Shown: piece after piece, positions 11,500 to 24,071 of the stretch
How positions within the stretch are numbered: the first letter of the stretch is position 1
How the letters are laid out: every line of letters begins with the position of its first letter
Source: Lutjanus erythropterus
Taxonomy: Eukaryota > Chordata > Actinopteri > Lutjaniformes > Lutjanidae
Length of the DNA stretch: 64,000 nt
Direction: 5' to 3'
NCBI GenBank assembly: GCA_020091685.1
Contig: CM034609.1
Span: 13,546,023-13,610,022, forward strand
The notes under the pieces: model-generated
Databases searched by the model: none
What the model was told of the DNA's origin: nothing
Seen by the model: the letters and a program-made list of their open reading frames with translations, nothing else
Made by a program: the position numbers and the translations under genes

Positions 11500-14097
11500 C
11501 TGAGGCCCCTCTCTCTAGCTTTGCTTCTTGCATTGACAGCTTTTCTTTGTGTATCATTGATTTCAAAGACATTCCTTAGATTTGAATGTAAACACAAACA
11601 TGCTCACTCATAACAATGTACCCAGATCATGAGTCGACCTCAACATCAGAGGAGGTATTGGCTTGGAGTCATGTTTTGGTTGGTTCAGTATCGCTAAACA
11701 TCTATTTCGTAGTGCTGCTTTATATGAAACATGTGTCTGAGTGTTGTGAGCGAATGGCAGTGCTGTAACTAGTGCGATATTTATCATGTTAATAACCCAC
11801 ACACGTCTGGCACAGTGTAACTGCTCTGGTCATTGTGTTCACTGGAGGCTGGTAGGAAATGAGGCATGAAGAGCTGAAAGATTTCAAAGGAAGCAGAGGT
11901 TATGAAGCTCAGTATGTACACAACCACCTGAAAGTCACAGCTTCCAGCCCTGTAATTTGGACCACTGCTAAAAGACGAGGCGCTTGCTACAATAACAGAA
12001 GAAACAGTCACAAAAAACGAGTAAAGAGGCAGTGCTTTTTTTGACAATGAAGGCTGTCTGTGCAAACAAAGAGACAGGCACCTTTTGAAAGCAAGTCACC
12101 GATTTGTCTCACTGAAGTTAACCAGACAAGACTAAACAGCGGCCACGACCACATTTCAGAGTCTTGTTACATGAACAAAACAAATCTGATTATTGAACAG
12201 AGAGATGGTGTTGAAAACAAAAATCTCATCAGACCAGCAGATGTAGAAATCTTCAAAGCTCAGATGTTGGGTCAAGTTTTAGTTTTGATGCAACCCTAAA
12301 TGGCATGGTACAGCAGATGCACTTAACCGCAAAAGCAGTTTGTTTTTGAAGTGGCTTGGATCTGTCCTCGAGCCCCATGAAGATGAGTAATATCAATCCA
12401 ACCCTGGCCTTTCCAAAAATATTTCGCTAATGCTGCATTTACATACCCAATGAGCACCAAATGGGATTTCTACATTGATTTCTAATTGAAAACTGGGTGA
12501 TATTTGGTCAGAAGACTCCTTTTCACCCTCTTTTCAACTGGCAGTTACATCAACATGTCACTAAACTCAAATTCATTTAAGCAATTTGATAATTTGTTCA
12601 GTTCTATGTCTAAAGAGAGTCAATATTTATTGGTGCGAAGGCATTTCTCCAAAGTCATATTTCACTGGTAAGTGCAATCTGATCTACATGCAGACGTAAT
12701 TTCAATGCAATTAATGTTTCATATAAAACGTCATAACTACAGTCTACAGTCATTGGCTGTGTGCTGCCAACAAGAAGCTTCCAGGACTTAGGACTTCCAA
12801 GTTCTTATTCAGTCCTACCAAGATGTTGTGATGTTACAATTGCAACAACTAATGCAAACTTTATTAATCCCTGTGATTTCTGCACAACCTTGCAATTTCG
12901 TCCAATCACTGCAACTCTTCTACAAATCTGACAAATCATTGTAGTTTCCCGCACGTTCCACCAATCTTAACAGTCTTCCATGCAAATATCATACATGAAG
13001 GTCTCAATGAACCAACTCAGTGTTTTATTATTTACTTTTTTTGTATTTTTATTTTTTTTAGTTTAGTCACAGGTACTGAAAAGAACACAAGATTTGTCAT
13101 TGTTATTGATATTTATCAATGCCCTATGCACTTTTGTATTTTATACTACCCCTAGGTGCACTTATTCATTTACAAATACAGCATGTTTTGTTAGATTGTT
13201 TTGTAATCCTGAGGCTTTTTGGTAAACACTCAGAACAGAGTATGGTTTTATTCTCCCAGAAACAAGTGGCCTTTGCTTTTTAATGAATTGGAGGCCGCAA
13301 CATTCCCAAAAAAGACAGTAAACGAACTCCTGGAGGGCTAGCCTAACCTAAAGTGCACGCGCAAGTAATTAGCGAGGAAATTTAATTAAGCAAGAAGACA
13401 TGGTACAGTAGAGGAGCTGGCTGAACACAGGACTTTCATTCAGGAAACTGGGGTTTGAGTTCTGTGTGCAGCAAAGGATGTATGTAGTTTCTTAGTGAGA
13501 CTCCAAAGTGGCGATAGGCTATTATTTGCACAACGCAGAGGATGAAAAACGTGACTGTTGCATCCCAGTGAAATATGGTCCAAATGTGAACGTACAATCA
13601 ATGTCTTCAAATCGTCGATGACTTTACTCCTGAACTAGCCTTTACTCTCCCCCTTTTTTCAATCCTCGAATAAATAATAAGTCATGAAAATAAACTCTGC
13701 ACTCCACAAAGAAGTGCTAAGGATGAATTAAGTAGTTTCACAGCTTCAGGAAAAGAGCTGTTCTCTAGTGTGGTGGTGCAGCAGCAGATACTTCTGTATC
13801 TCTTGCCAGACGATGGGTATTGTCTTTAAATATCCTCCTGGGGCAACTTTGCTTCATTTTCACCACACCGAGCCATTTGTTTACAAGAGTGGGCTACTGT
13901 CTTCCTGAGTAATTTCTGCAGATGTGCAGTAAGATCACTGAATAGTCCAAGTTAGTGAGGAGGCCCTTAGACACTCATGAATTGAGCATTCTGATACCAT
14001 TTTAGTGTATGGATTTTTAGAAAGACATAATCAGCCAAAATTAAACAAAACTTTATTAACCACATTATGAGTTGTTTTATGGAGCCCCTAGTAGCTT
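11500..14097. other. No gene seen
   Basis: AT-rich sequence with open frames under 95 codons and no known motif. A passage near 12760-13000 ('tgtgatttctgcacaacctt', 'ccaatcactgcaactcttct') looks repetitive, but I could not match it to another copy in the window. Confidence 0.45.
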
Positions 14098-14430
14098 TGG
14101 GGCTGCAGTAGCTCAGTCTGTAAGGACTTGGTTTGGGAACTGGAGAGTAGTTCAAGTCCAGCACAGACCAGTCAGAGTGGACTGGTAGCTGGAGGGGTGC
14201 AGGTTCACCTGCTGGGCACTGTTGAGGTGTCCTTTAGCAAGGCACCAAACTCCTAACTGCCTGGGGTGTCTGACCACTTGGCAGTTCCCTTGTTTTGACA
14301 ACTCTGCAATGCATGTTTATAGGTCCTGTGCGTGAGTTTTTCATGTGTCAGGCATGTGTGTAAACAAGAAGAGAGTGAAAACCTAATTTTCCCAAGAGGA
14401 ATTAATAAAGTACTGCTACTTCTTATTATT
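14098..14430 (+). mobile_element. tRNA-derived SINE
   Basis: The head has tRNA-like A and B boxes (agtagctcagtctgtaagg and agttcaagtcc). The body reads 'ggtgcaggttcacctgctgg' and 'tgtcctttagcaaggcacca', the conserved core of teleost SINEs. The tail is 'gaattaataaagtactgcta' and then a tattatt end. This is a retrotransposed copy, not a tRNA gene. Confidence 0.85.
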
Positions 14431-15255
14431 GGGGCTGAGGCAATTGCCAACCCTTGCGTAAGTCCCTCCTGCAGAGGACAATAAAAAGTTAAAATATTTT
14501 AACTTTGGACAGCAATACTGTCTACCATTACCTTTGTTTTTATTCTGCACCAGCTTCATTTAATTTTGCTGTCCTGCTCACTAAAGTGATATCCGGTTTG
14601 CCATCTACCATCCATGTGAATACAGTATAATCATAAAAGACTCCTTGAATTGACCTCTGCAGAATGCAACAACTCTAAAGCCAAGAAAACAAAGACACCA
14701 TAAGAACGTACAAAGATCACAGGATGCAGCTGTGTGTGAAATAAAGCACATATTGAAAAATTACAGCCCCACAGAAATATGGCAGCCCCTTGCAGCACAT
14801 GACAGGAGAATATGGAAGCTGTCAACACGAGACAAAAGGACTTTAACAGCCACCATATCATCTGATTTGAGAGTCCTGTGATGATCTTTGGGCCCTGCAG
14901 GTCTGAAGTGTCCGTTTGTTTGCACGTCACAAGTTCAAGACCAGCCACGGTTAATAAACCGTCCTGGAGAGAGCAACTCTGGCTGCACTGTCATCAGATA
15001 CACTTGGTGCTGCAGCCGAATCACATGCTCCAACCACAAACTAGTGACTGTCCATGACCCACTTCAAACTTCTGATTGATAACACTGAAATTTGCCAGGA
15101 AAAATTAGTGCAAACTCTTTGTTGCTCCATTGAAAACAGTCATCTGAGTCCACACAGCTGAGTGCAGCAGATATGATGCAGTTCCAATGAACTGATGTTA
15201 TCTGATGTGACTCATCTGTTTTTAACCATCAGTGTTTTAGTACTGCATGGATGTA

Positions 15256-15773
15256 CACTCTTAGAGGTTACAGAGGGGTTCTTCCTGAAGGACTGAGGTT
15301 CTACCCAGAACCAGGTGCTTCTGAAGAACCCCTGTTTTGAAGAAAGGGTTCCTCAAGGATTGTTGAAATCCTAAAAAGATTCTCTGTAGAGCCCCTGGTT
15401 GGATTCTAGATTAAAGCCCTGAAAAATAAAAAGGTTCTCGGCAGAACCCTCTCAGTAGGTCCTAAATAAAACCCTTGGAATATACAACTGTCAGAGAGGG
15501 TTCTAGATAAAACCCTTGGAAAATAAAAAGGTTCTAAGCAGAACCCACTGGGTTGGTCCAAGGTAAAACCCTTGGAATATGAAAAGGTTCTTGGTAGAAG
15601 GCCCTGGATGTGTTCTCGTCAGCACCCTTAGAAGGTGGAATGGTTCTGGATAGAACCACTAGAGAGAGTTTTGGGTGGAACCATTACACCATAGAAAGGT
15701 TCTCTTTAGAACCTCACATTAGGGGTTTTGGGTGGAACCTTGGTTCTAGAAAGCACCTTTATTTCTAAGAGTG
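15256..15773. mobile_element. TIR element with internal 56-bp minisatellite, family F4 copy 1
   Basis: The ends are cactctta (15256) and taagagtg (to 15773). Inside, 'ggttct...agaacc' hairpin-like units recur. The unit starts at 15530, 15586, 15642 and 15698 are exactly 56 bp apart. No open frame fits a transposase. Confidence 0.8.
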
Positions 15774-16389
15774 CACATATATCTTGTGTTTTGTCAGACC
15801 AGTTCCTCTCCAGCGCAGCTTGTCTACTTAGACTTCATTTGACATTATTTACGAATCCACTGATCTGAATAAATGTATTTGGACAGAAGTTTCATGTTAA
15901 TTCAGGCTGTTGATTTTTATTCTCATTTAACGTGGACGCTGGGACACCGGCTAACATTTCCATCATCTGGGAAAAGAGAAATGCAACGCAAATACCAGTT
16001 TAAGCCAAGACTGGAGAATTTTAAAAAAGTCAACACTGTCAAACACAATTTCAGAGATGTGGGATGAACTCAATCTGACTAAGTGCACTTCTGGTGGGAC
16101 GGTTTGATGATATTGTGGCAATGAGCTGCAATCACAGCGTTTTTGACTTCTGTGTCAAGCAGCCAAGTCCCCGGCCAAACGCTGCAAGCAGATCCAACTG
16201 GGTCCAGAGTTGACCCACAGGCCCAGAATAGGATATACAATATGAGACAGATGTGACAGATGTTTCTGATAGCTTTTTTTGCTGCCCCACTACAGGTTGC
16301 ACCCCAAAAGAACCTCTCTCCTTCAGTCTCCCACAAAATCCCCTCAAAGATCCATCCTGAATCCTGAACCCCAGCTCCAAACAGCTAAC

Positions 16390-16917
16390 TTAAAGGGTTA
16401 GTTCACATTTTTTGAAGTGAGGTTATATGAGGTACTTATCCATGGCTGGCATATTACCTACAGTAGGTGTCAGCTGACACACCTCCCAGTTTGGAGAAGC
16501 AGCAGGAGTACAGGTGTAGGAAGCTAAGCAATGTGCTGCTGTGGACAAGGTCATCAGCAAAAAGTATTTTAGCCACCTGAAGAAATCAATATCAGTTTAA
16601 GTGTACGCTACACTTAAGACTTGTTTTTGCACTGTTTTAGCAAAAGGAATCTGGTTGGTTTAGAGAGAGCAATATTTGGCTGATATAACCATGGTTTCCC
16701 ATCATAAAAGGTTGTCTGCCGGTGGTGAAAATATTCTAAATATAGCACATACTTAAAGTGATACAGATTTTTTTAAGTTTTTTTTAGGAGGCCAAAATAC
16801 ATCTTGCTACTGACCCTGTCCACGGCAGTACATTACTTAGCTTCCTACATCACTCTTACTGCGTCTCCAAACTTAACATAAAAGCCCAGTTCAAAAAACC
16901 CAAACTATTCCTTTAAG
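16390..16917. mobile_element. Short TIR element, family F1 copy 2
   Basis: The left end ttaaagggttagttcacatt and the complement of the right end, ttaaaggaatagtttgggtt, are inverted. Longer subterminal arms pair too: 'gctgctgtggacaaggtca' and 'gctactgaccctgtccacgg'. Non-coding. Confidence 0.75.
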
Positions 16918-17184
16918 ACAGTTTGTCCAACACATGGACTTGGCTCACCACTATACACCTATCCCCATCTTCCAGTTCGAGAGCCTCCGGAGCACCCACC
17001 TCCCTGCTGTGTTTGCCCTCCCACTGGCCGATCCCAAGGAACAGCCGTTAATCTGAGGGAGAACGTTGGAAAACGTCTCCTTTTAATTATCAGAAAACTC
17101 CAAGCTGGCTTGGATAATGGATTCCAAATGGTGAGCTCGGGTAAGGAGCGGGTGCAGAGCTGGAGGAGGAGGTGGCCACATAGA

Positions 17185-17208
17185 GAGGAGGAGGAGGAGG
17201 AGGAGGAG
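17185..17208. repeat. (GGA)n microsatellite
   Basis: About eight GGA units. They give a poly-Glu or poly-Leu run in the spurious frames of either strand. Confidence 0.85.
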
Positions 17209-17602
17209 AAGAAAAGAGATATGACTCCTCAGGTTCTGACCTTTGGCTGCCCTCACACTCGTGTGCTTTGCCACAGATTGAGAGCAGATTGATTGTGTTA
17301 GCTCAGGAGATGACTGAGTGACAGAATAATCTCACTAACCGAATACACACAGCCCAGAGGAGCTATCTTTCTGGGCTGGTCAGACCTTGTATGCTCAAGA
17401 GATCTTTAACTCACGCTGATATTACTGATAGAGCGGCACCACTCCACTCAGTATGGTCATGTAGCTCGGAGCCGGAGCTAGGAACCCTCAGTGGTCCCTC
17501 AGGACCAGAACCCCATCAGCATTTATCTTCTGAGAAAAGTTGAATGAGTTAGAACCATAATCTTTTATGTGCTGTCCTCCTCTCTATTCCCAGGACACAC
17601 TG

Positions 17603-18110
17603 CACTCTCAGAAACAAGGGTTGCAAAAGGATTCTTCTTGAAGGGCTGACGTTCTACGCTGAAAAAAGGTTCTCGGTAGAACCCCCCCTAGGTGGGTTCT
17701 AGATAAAACACTTGAAATTTAAAAGGATTCTCGATAGAACTCCCTTGGTGGGTTATAGACAAAACCCATAGAAAAGGTTCTAAGCACAACTCCTCACATG
17801 AGTTCTGAATAAAATCCCTAGAATAAGAAGACTCTCAGAAGAATCCTTCTGGTCACTTCTAAATAAAATTCTTTGAATATAAAATGGTTTTAGGTAGAAC
17901 TCCAATGGTGGGTTCTGGATAAAACCCTTAGAAAAAAAAATCTTGGCGGAACCCTCTGGATGAGTTCTTGTTAGCCTTGTTAGCCCATCTGAGAGGGTTC
18001 CAAGTGGAACCTTCATAAAAGGTTCAGCCAGGAACCCGAAAGGATTCTCCTATGGTAACAAGTCAAAGAACGCTTCATGGTTCTTGTTAGCACCTTTACT
18101 TTTAAGAGTG
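17603..18110. mobile_element. TIR element with internal minisatellite, family F4 copy 2
   Basis: Ends cactctca and taagagtg. The inner units ('aaggttctcggtagaaccc', 'gggttctagataaaaca') repeat at about 51-57 bp. It lies only 1.8 kb from copy 1 in the same orientation. Confidence 0.8.
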
Positions 18111-18239
18111 TGGGAGCTCGACAAAGACGGAGAGATCTTACAGCCCGCAGGCTTAACACTAAAGCAAAAATAATAGAATCACATAAAAACAAAACACAAG
18201 CTAATCATCATGGCTCCAAACACATCACACACACACACG

Positions 18240-18620
18240 GGCTACAGGACCACCCCTGAGAGCTGACCTGGCCATGCCCCCCACCGCTCAGTGCTGGCGT
18301 GTGTCCAGAACAAACTGGGCCTCTCTCCGTAGGGAACAGCGGAGGCCTGAGGCCGTGCTGCTTAGCAGGCGCCGAGGGGGCGGCAGGCTGCCAGTGGTCA
18401 GTCCCTGCCGGAGCTTCTGGGAAGGGTGTCACACTCGCTCTCACCCCCAGTCCTCACACCAGCCGGCTCCTGGGTTCAGGGCCCAGGGTGCAGAGGTCGA
18501 GAAGAGAACGGCACTCCTATGGCGGAGCAGCTGGACTCGCTTTCGAGGATGAGCTCATTCTGGCCGCCGTCCAAGCAAGAGGCGAGCCAGGCCCCCTGAC
18601 GTCTGAGCTGTCTCCATGAA
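18240..18620. other. GC-rich island with overlapping open frames, function unknown
   Basis: The segment is clearly richer in G and C than its surroundings, with frames of 92 and 106 codons on plus and 68-95 codons on minus. None resembles a family I know, they contradict each other, and no clear splice pattern favours one. It may be a regulatory island or an unrecognised exon. Confidence 0.3.
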
Positions 18621-19574
18621 GTCACTCTGAGCACCGAGCAGCAGCAGCAGCACACAGTCTCTGCACAAACAGAGGGACGCACTGAGGTTCAACCAAGGCC
18701 AGAGTGATGACAGGAAGAGGAGGCACATCTTAACTGACTGCTCGCTCCAAGTCCAAGGAAGTCCAGCAGGGTGAGCAGCAGTGTGAAGGATTGGCAACGG
18801 AAAAAAGGACTGTTTGATTAAAAGAAACTGCGAAGAGGTCAACGAGGCAAGAAAGAAAAAGTCAGCGTGTCTGTCTACAAGACTAAATTTGGTCTTATCA
18901 AACCCATAACCAGGCTACTGTGAAAAGACAACAAATCTGATCTGACAGAGAGACCTTTACAGCTCAGAGTGATGTTAAGTAAGCAGCCCTCAGCTTGTTT
19001 CATCAAACAGACACAGTTCAAAGGAAGACTTTTCCCAGAAGGCCACAAGCAACTCCCAGCAGGCCTCTTGATATCATTTTAACCCCAACAGACCAGCTGG
19101 CCGACAACCTCTTCTGCTGCTCCCTGACGCCGCAATGATGCTCATCCTCAGACTGATATTGTGTGCAATAGGGATCGGAGGTATCTGTATCTGTTCAACA
19201 AACAAAATCATCTATCTCTGTATCTGTATTTGGATAGAAGACAAGAAGTGCACATGGTTTATTCTGGATGCCACACTGAGTCAGGCAAATATTTTATTTT
19301 CTTGCCTAACATTCATTGACAATGCAATTATTGTGCCTACAAAGCATCAAAATGATATAATGTTGGCATATAATTAATTATGAAATATACTTCCACATCC
19401 TCGTACTGCACTTACGACTTCCCAGATGGTTGTGTAACAAAACATCTGGCATGTCAGGTTAGCACGTTTCAGCAATTAAGCTGACTAAATAACAGATTAA
19501 AGGAGGAAAGTAGCAAAGTTTGAAGGAGCCACCGGCCGCTGCATCTACATGTTTAGCCGTTCCCTTTACGACAA

Positions 19575-19740
19575 TACACCGATCAGGCATAACATTATGA
19601 CCACTGACAGGTGAAGTGAATAGCACTGATTATCTCTTCATCATGGCACCTGTTAGTGGGTGGGATATATTAAGTTGATGTGTTAGAAGCAGGAAAAATG
19701 GACAAGTGTAAGGATGTGAGTGAGTTTGACAAGGGCCATG
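19575..19740 (+). mobile_element. Tc1/mariner-like transposon, 5' fragment
   Basis: 'ccgatcaggcataacattat' and 'gaccactgacaggtgaag', then 'cacctgttagtgggtgggat', are the start of a well-known fish Tc1-like element. The first transposase codons (M-D-K-C-K-D-V-S-E-F-D-K-G) follow at about 19699, and then the match is lost. A dead, deleted copy. Confidence 0.8.
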
Positions 19741-20461
19741 ATGTTCTCTGCAATTAGGTGGAAAAAAATAGGTGCCTATATTGTAACGGCAATCTGCCAA
19801 ATGTGAGTTGGAAATTTTCTGCTTATATAATACACACACTCAGTGCGGATGAATGTGGACTCTGGAGGAGCTGGAGCTGATAATGGGCTGTCAGACTGCT
19901 GTTCAGGACAACAGCAATAAGGAAGGAAGGCTAATTGGAGACTGCCTGCTCTCTAACAAAACCAGCCAGTCCTCAGAAAACACAAACCAAGGAAACTGTT
20001 CGGTAGCTCTAAATCACATTTTCTACATGACTGCTGAGATAAGGCGGTCAGAGCATGTACAAAGTGCCCATTGTTGAAAGAAAACAAACAAAATGGAAGA
20101 AAACACTGAGACTGTGACACATTGTCAGGCAGTCTGGCACACAGCGGCCCTCTATCAAAGTAACAGGGGTCAGCAGCACAATATAACCTCTCCATTCAAT
20201 TAGCCAAATTATCTGTACGCATCTGTGTGTGCTGTTGATATAAAAACACACTGCCCATTAACCTGCGGTCTGTAAAAGGACACAGGCTTAGCAATTAGCC
20301 CACATTCCCAAACCTATCCAGCTGCCCCCATTTCCAAATGACTATAATTCCAAACAACGTGGTAATTTCCTCGGCAGAGAGCGCATGCCTGGTGTGCTGC
20401 TGATTATGGCTTTTTGGAAACTTATAAAGACTGTGGTTTCCTGGAGGGAGACCGCATCAGC

Positions 20462-20565
20462 TGTCATATTCATAATTATAGCATTTCTGCTATTTCTATC
20501 AATCATATAATTATCGTATCTCTGCTATTTCTATCAGTCATATAATTATCATATTCAGTCATTTC
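20462..20565. repeat. Short tandem repeat, unit about 35-40 bp
   Basis: 'tctgctatttctatcaatca' plus 'tataattatc' occurs about two and a half times in a row with few changes. Confidence 0.65.
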
Positions 20566-21564
20566 TGTCTCAAATTTGTTTCTACAATTTTCTTTACAGT
20601 TAAAGAACCATGACGTCCTGCTTTTCTATTCCGTCCTCGTTTTCAGCGCATAGCTTTGCCTTGATGTTTGCACGGCTAAGTCGCGACAGACTTATGGTCC
20701 TTTGATTGAGGGAGAAGACGTGTCTGAGCACATGAACTGCTGCTGTCCTTACATAAACAATACATAAAGGGCAGCCTCAACTGAACACACACATCTCCGC
20801 TTTCAAATCACCTGAACTGAAAAGGTTATACCACATTTAGGTTAATAGCAGTTATTGTACACATTTTAAAGTAAACTTTAAGTAGATTTCTGTGTAGCTG
20901 ATGTTAGTGATTGGTCTTAAATGTAAATGTTTTCTAAATTAATGTTCTTGAATATTTTCACAGCTGGAGGCAGAACTGTAACTGTAATGTGAAGTTGTTC
21001 CTCTTTTATGATTTAGAGACAAAATAATATAGAAATTTCCACCCGATGAAGCATTTTTCTCACTGGAGGACGTGATAAAGAATTGAGTGTTAGATTACCT
21101 GGTTTAACTGAGAACCGAGGGAAAATCACATACTTGATATGAAAAAATAAAAACCACCATCACTCAAAATTATGACAAGTCAACCTTCATAAAAGGTTTA
21201 TAATAATAATAACAAACCTTATTTTTAGGGCTGAAAGGAGTCCTCAACTAAAAGCTGGTTGTAACAGCTGCTCCGCAGTACCTCCACTCCATAAATTTGG
21301 GGCAATTAAGGCCTGAGCTCTGCTAATGAACCTGACTAACAAGCTGGAGGAGGGCTGCTGCCCCTAGACCAGGTGCTGAGACCATAAACAGGACGTCCCA
21401 GCAGGAGCAACACCTGGAAATAATAAAGTCTCTTACAGCAGACAACAGCTCCATCTCAGGGCTGGGACACATTGATAACAATCTTGACTAATTTAGTTTA
21501 AATACGCAACATTCAGCCACAGCATTCAGAGTAAAAGTCTTGAGTAGAGAATGAAGTCACACTC

Positions 21565-21566
<2 letters not shown>

Positions 21567-21610
<44 letters not shown>
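21567..21610. repeat. (TG)22 microsatellite
   Basis: A pure TG run of 44 bp. Confidence 0.95.
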
Positions 21611-21614
<4 letters not shown>

Positions 21615-24071
21615 AATCCAAGCTATTTTGTTTATCCAAGACGACTGTGCATACATGTTTGTGCATGTGAGTCTCCCTCTGTCTTCCCTGTGTCCATTTT
21701 CAACATGGTGGTAAGCAACTCAACATATTACAGCTAAACAGCAACAGGTTTCTGGAAACATTTTAGCTGAGAAAGAGGCAAATTAGTTTGTCAGTTTTCT
21801 AATTCACAATGGAAATAAATAAATTGACACGTCAGCCTATAATGACAGTTGATGTCTGTGTACAGCTGACCTGTGCAGGGCTGCTGCGGTCAGAATTACA
21901 GTTTAGCAAAGATGACTGAGAACAAATGTGGACAAGTCAGTAATGATGAAAACAGGCAAGTCATTGAAAAATGGAAAGATTATTTTGCCATTTTATACCA
22001 ATCCTAAATGTCTGTATGCAATGTTGCTATTATCAGGGACCTTCACGAGTCAGAACATCCCAGCTTCGGTGTATTCCTGCCTGGTACCATGAGAAGAAAC
22101 TGGCTAATGCTTTAGATTACATTTATCTGATAAATAACATTCTTATTAATGTTGTCTTATTAACAGGTCTCTGGCCTCCTGTCATTTTTTGCAAAAGTGG
22201 CAAAGCAGGTTGAGCATCTGTGGAGTAAACAAAGCATGAATTTGTTTTGTCTGAGATGCTGGTGCTCTATTGTGACAAGGAAGTAAATAATACATTCAGC
22301 ACCTTTAACCATAATTAGTTGCATTTCAGAAACACCCTTCAACTGTTACTGAGAACAACAGGCCTATCAGTACCAGATACTGATGTAATTCACTAATCAG
22401 ATATCAGATTGGCGACACTCAACAATCAACACTCAGGTAGAGAGAGGAGGGGATAAGAGGGGCAGGGAGTGTAGAGGGATGGGGCACATGGCACACAGCA
22501 CACACAGACAGCAGCACAGGTGCTGAGGAGACTTTTCCTTCCTCCCTTCTCCCACCCACCCCTCCCCATGCACGCTGTTACCTCCATGCACAGTTAGGTG
22601 CTGGGGTTTCGTTTCGTTTAGTTTGTTGTGTTACTTTGGGCTGGTGAATGCCGGTAGTTTAGTTATTTGTCTCTTTAGGTTTAGTTTGTTTTAGGTAGTT
22701 TAGGGGCTCAGCGTCTTCCCTCCTTGTTCTTTTTTGGCCAAGGTCTCCAGCTCCCTTTTTTTTTATTTCCCTTTAGTTATGTTTGTGTTTTTGTTCAATA
22801 CTTTGGGTTTACATAATAAAGCTTGTGGGTAAACTGTTTTTTTTTTTGTATGGAGGCTGTGACAATGAATTATAAGCATGTAATAATGAAATTTTGAGCC
22901 TATAGCTAAAATGCCGTAGTACTACTCAGTTAATCAGTAATTAAACAGTTCTACCAAGATATCCAGTATATTATTTTTCTGAGTTTTATATGAGTTCTGT
23001 ATGTTAGATGTACAGTTGGAGCCTCTGCTGGACCATAAATCTTCTCTAACGTAACACAAGTCTGCAACTGAGTGAGCTAGTAACATGAGGCTAACTCTAC
23101 AGGTCCTTAGTTTAGAGATATTTAAGTCTCGAAACAGAAAGTCAATACAGAAACTTTTAATGTGTGTAACACCGACATTCTGAGGAGTAGAATTAAATTT
23201 GACATTTGTATTCACGTGAAAGAACAACAGGAATTCATGCTAGCTATAGACAGAAATTGGACTGGGGCTTTAAAAAGTGTATTAGTGGGTCTCTTCTTCC
23301 AGCTGCATAAATCCAAAATTTCTGCCAGCAGTTCACAGATTAATCAGCACCAGCTACACCAGTGTTTGTGCAGGGAAGGAAGGCAATAAACAGAAGTGCT
23401 CTATCACATTGATTAGGACTCAAAATGATGAAGTACTGTGCTTTGTTAGATTCCATCCATATCATCCAAATGTTGCAGTGCAGCCTCTCAGAGGTGCATC
23501 TGTTTTAAAAGCTGTTAATATATCAGATTGTCCTCCTCTCCTTTGCCCTGTGTGCTCTCTGATGGGCTCCATCGTCCTTTAATCCAGAAAAGTACTCGAC
23601 GGACAAAACAACTGCATAAACAGAAGGTTATCCTGAGGGCAACTAGTGTAACATTTGCCTCTGTGTCCACCACAGTTGAGTCATTGATTGTGAAAGGGGA
23701 GGTGATTGTGATTATACATGCTCCTGTGATGTTGATATCAATCAGTGGATCATGAGGAAAATTAGAAACACACAGTTTTCTCTATGAAATAACAGTAAAA
23801 AGTCTTCCAACAGAGGCTGACTTCATTTTTGGGAAAAAACTGCACAAATGCTCACATTGTCCTCAGCGACATGTTTAACAAAACAAGGATGAACCGTAAT
23901 CAAAATCATGAGGTCTCAAACTTTTATACTCTGCTGTGCGTGAGGGACTTGCTGCAAAGATCTCAGAGAGCTGCACACAGTTTACAATATGAGTAACAAC
24001 GCTGTCAATATGTGCATTATTTACATCACTTTAATTTCAGAAGGAAGATCTGATGTATAAACGAAAAACTA

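Noticed and set aside
14098..14165. Possible tRNA gene (A and B box present)
   Set aside because: The cloverleaf is not intact, and the sequence continues into a teleost SINE core and tail.
18208..18842. Overlapping frames of 60-106 codons on both strands at the GC-rich island
   Set aside because: They conflict with each other, have no known motif and no supporting splice structure. Kept only as an unknown island.
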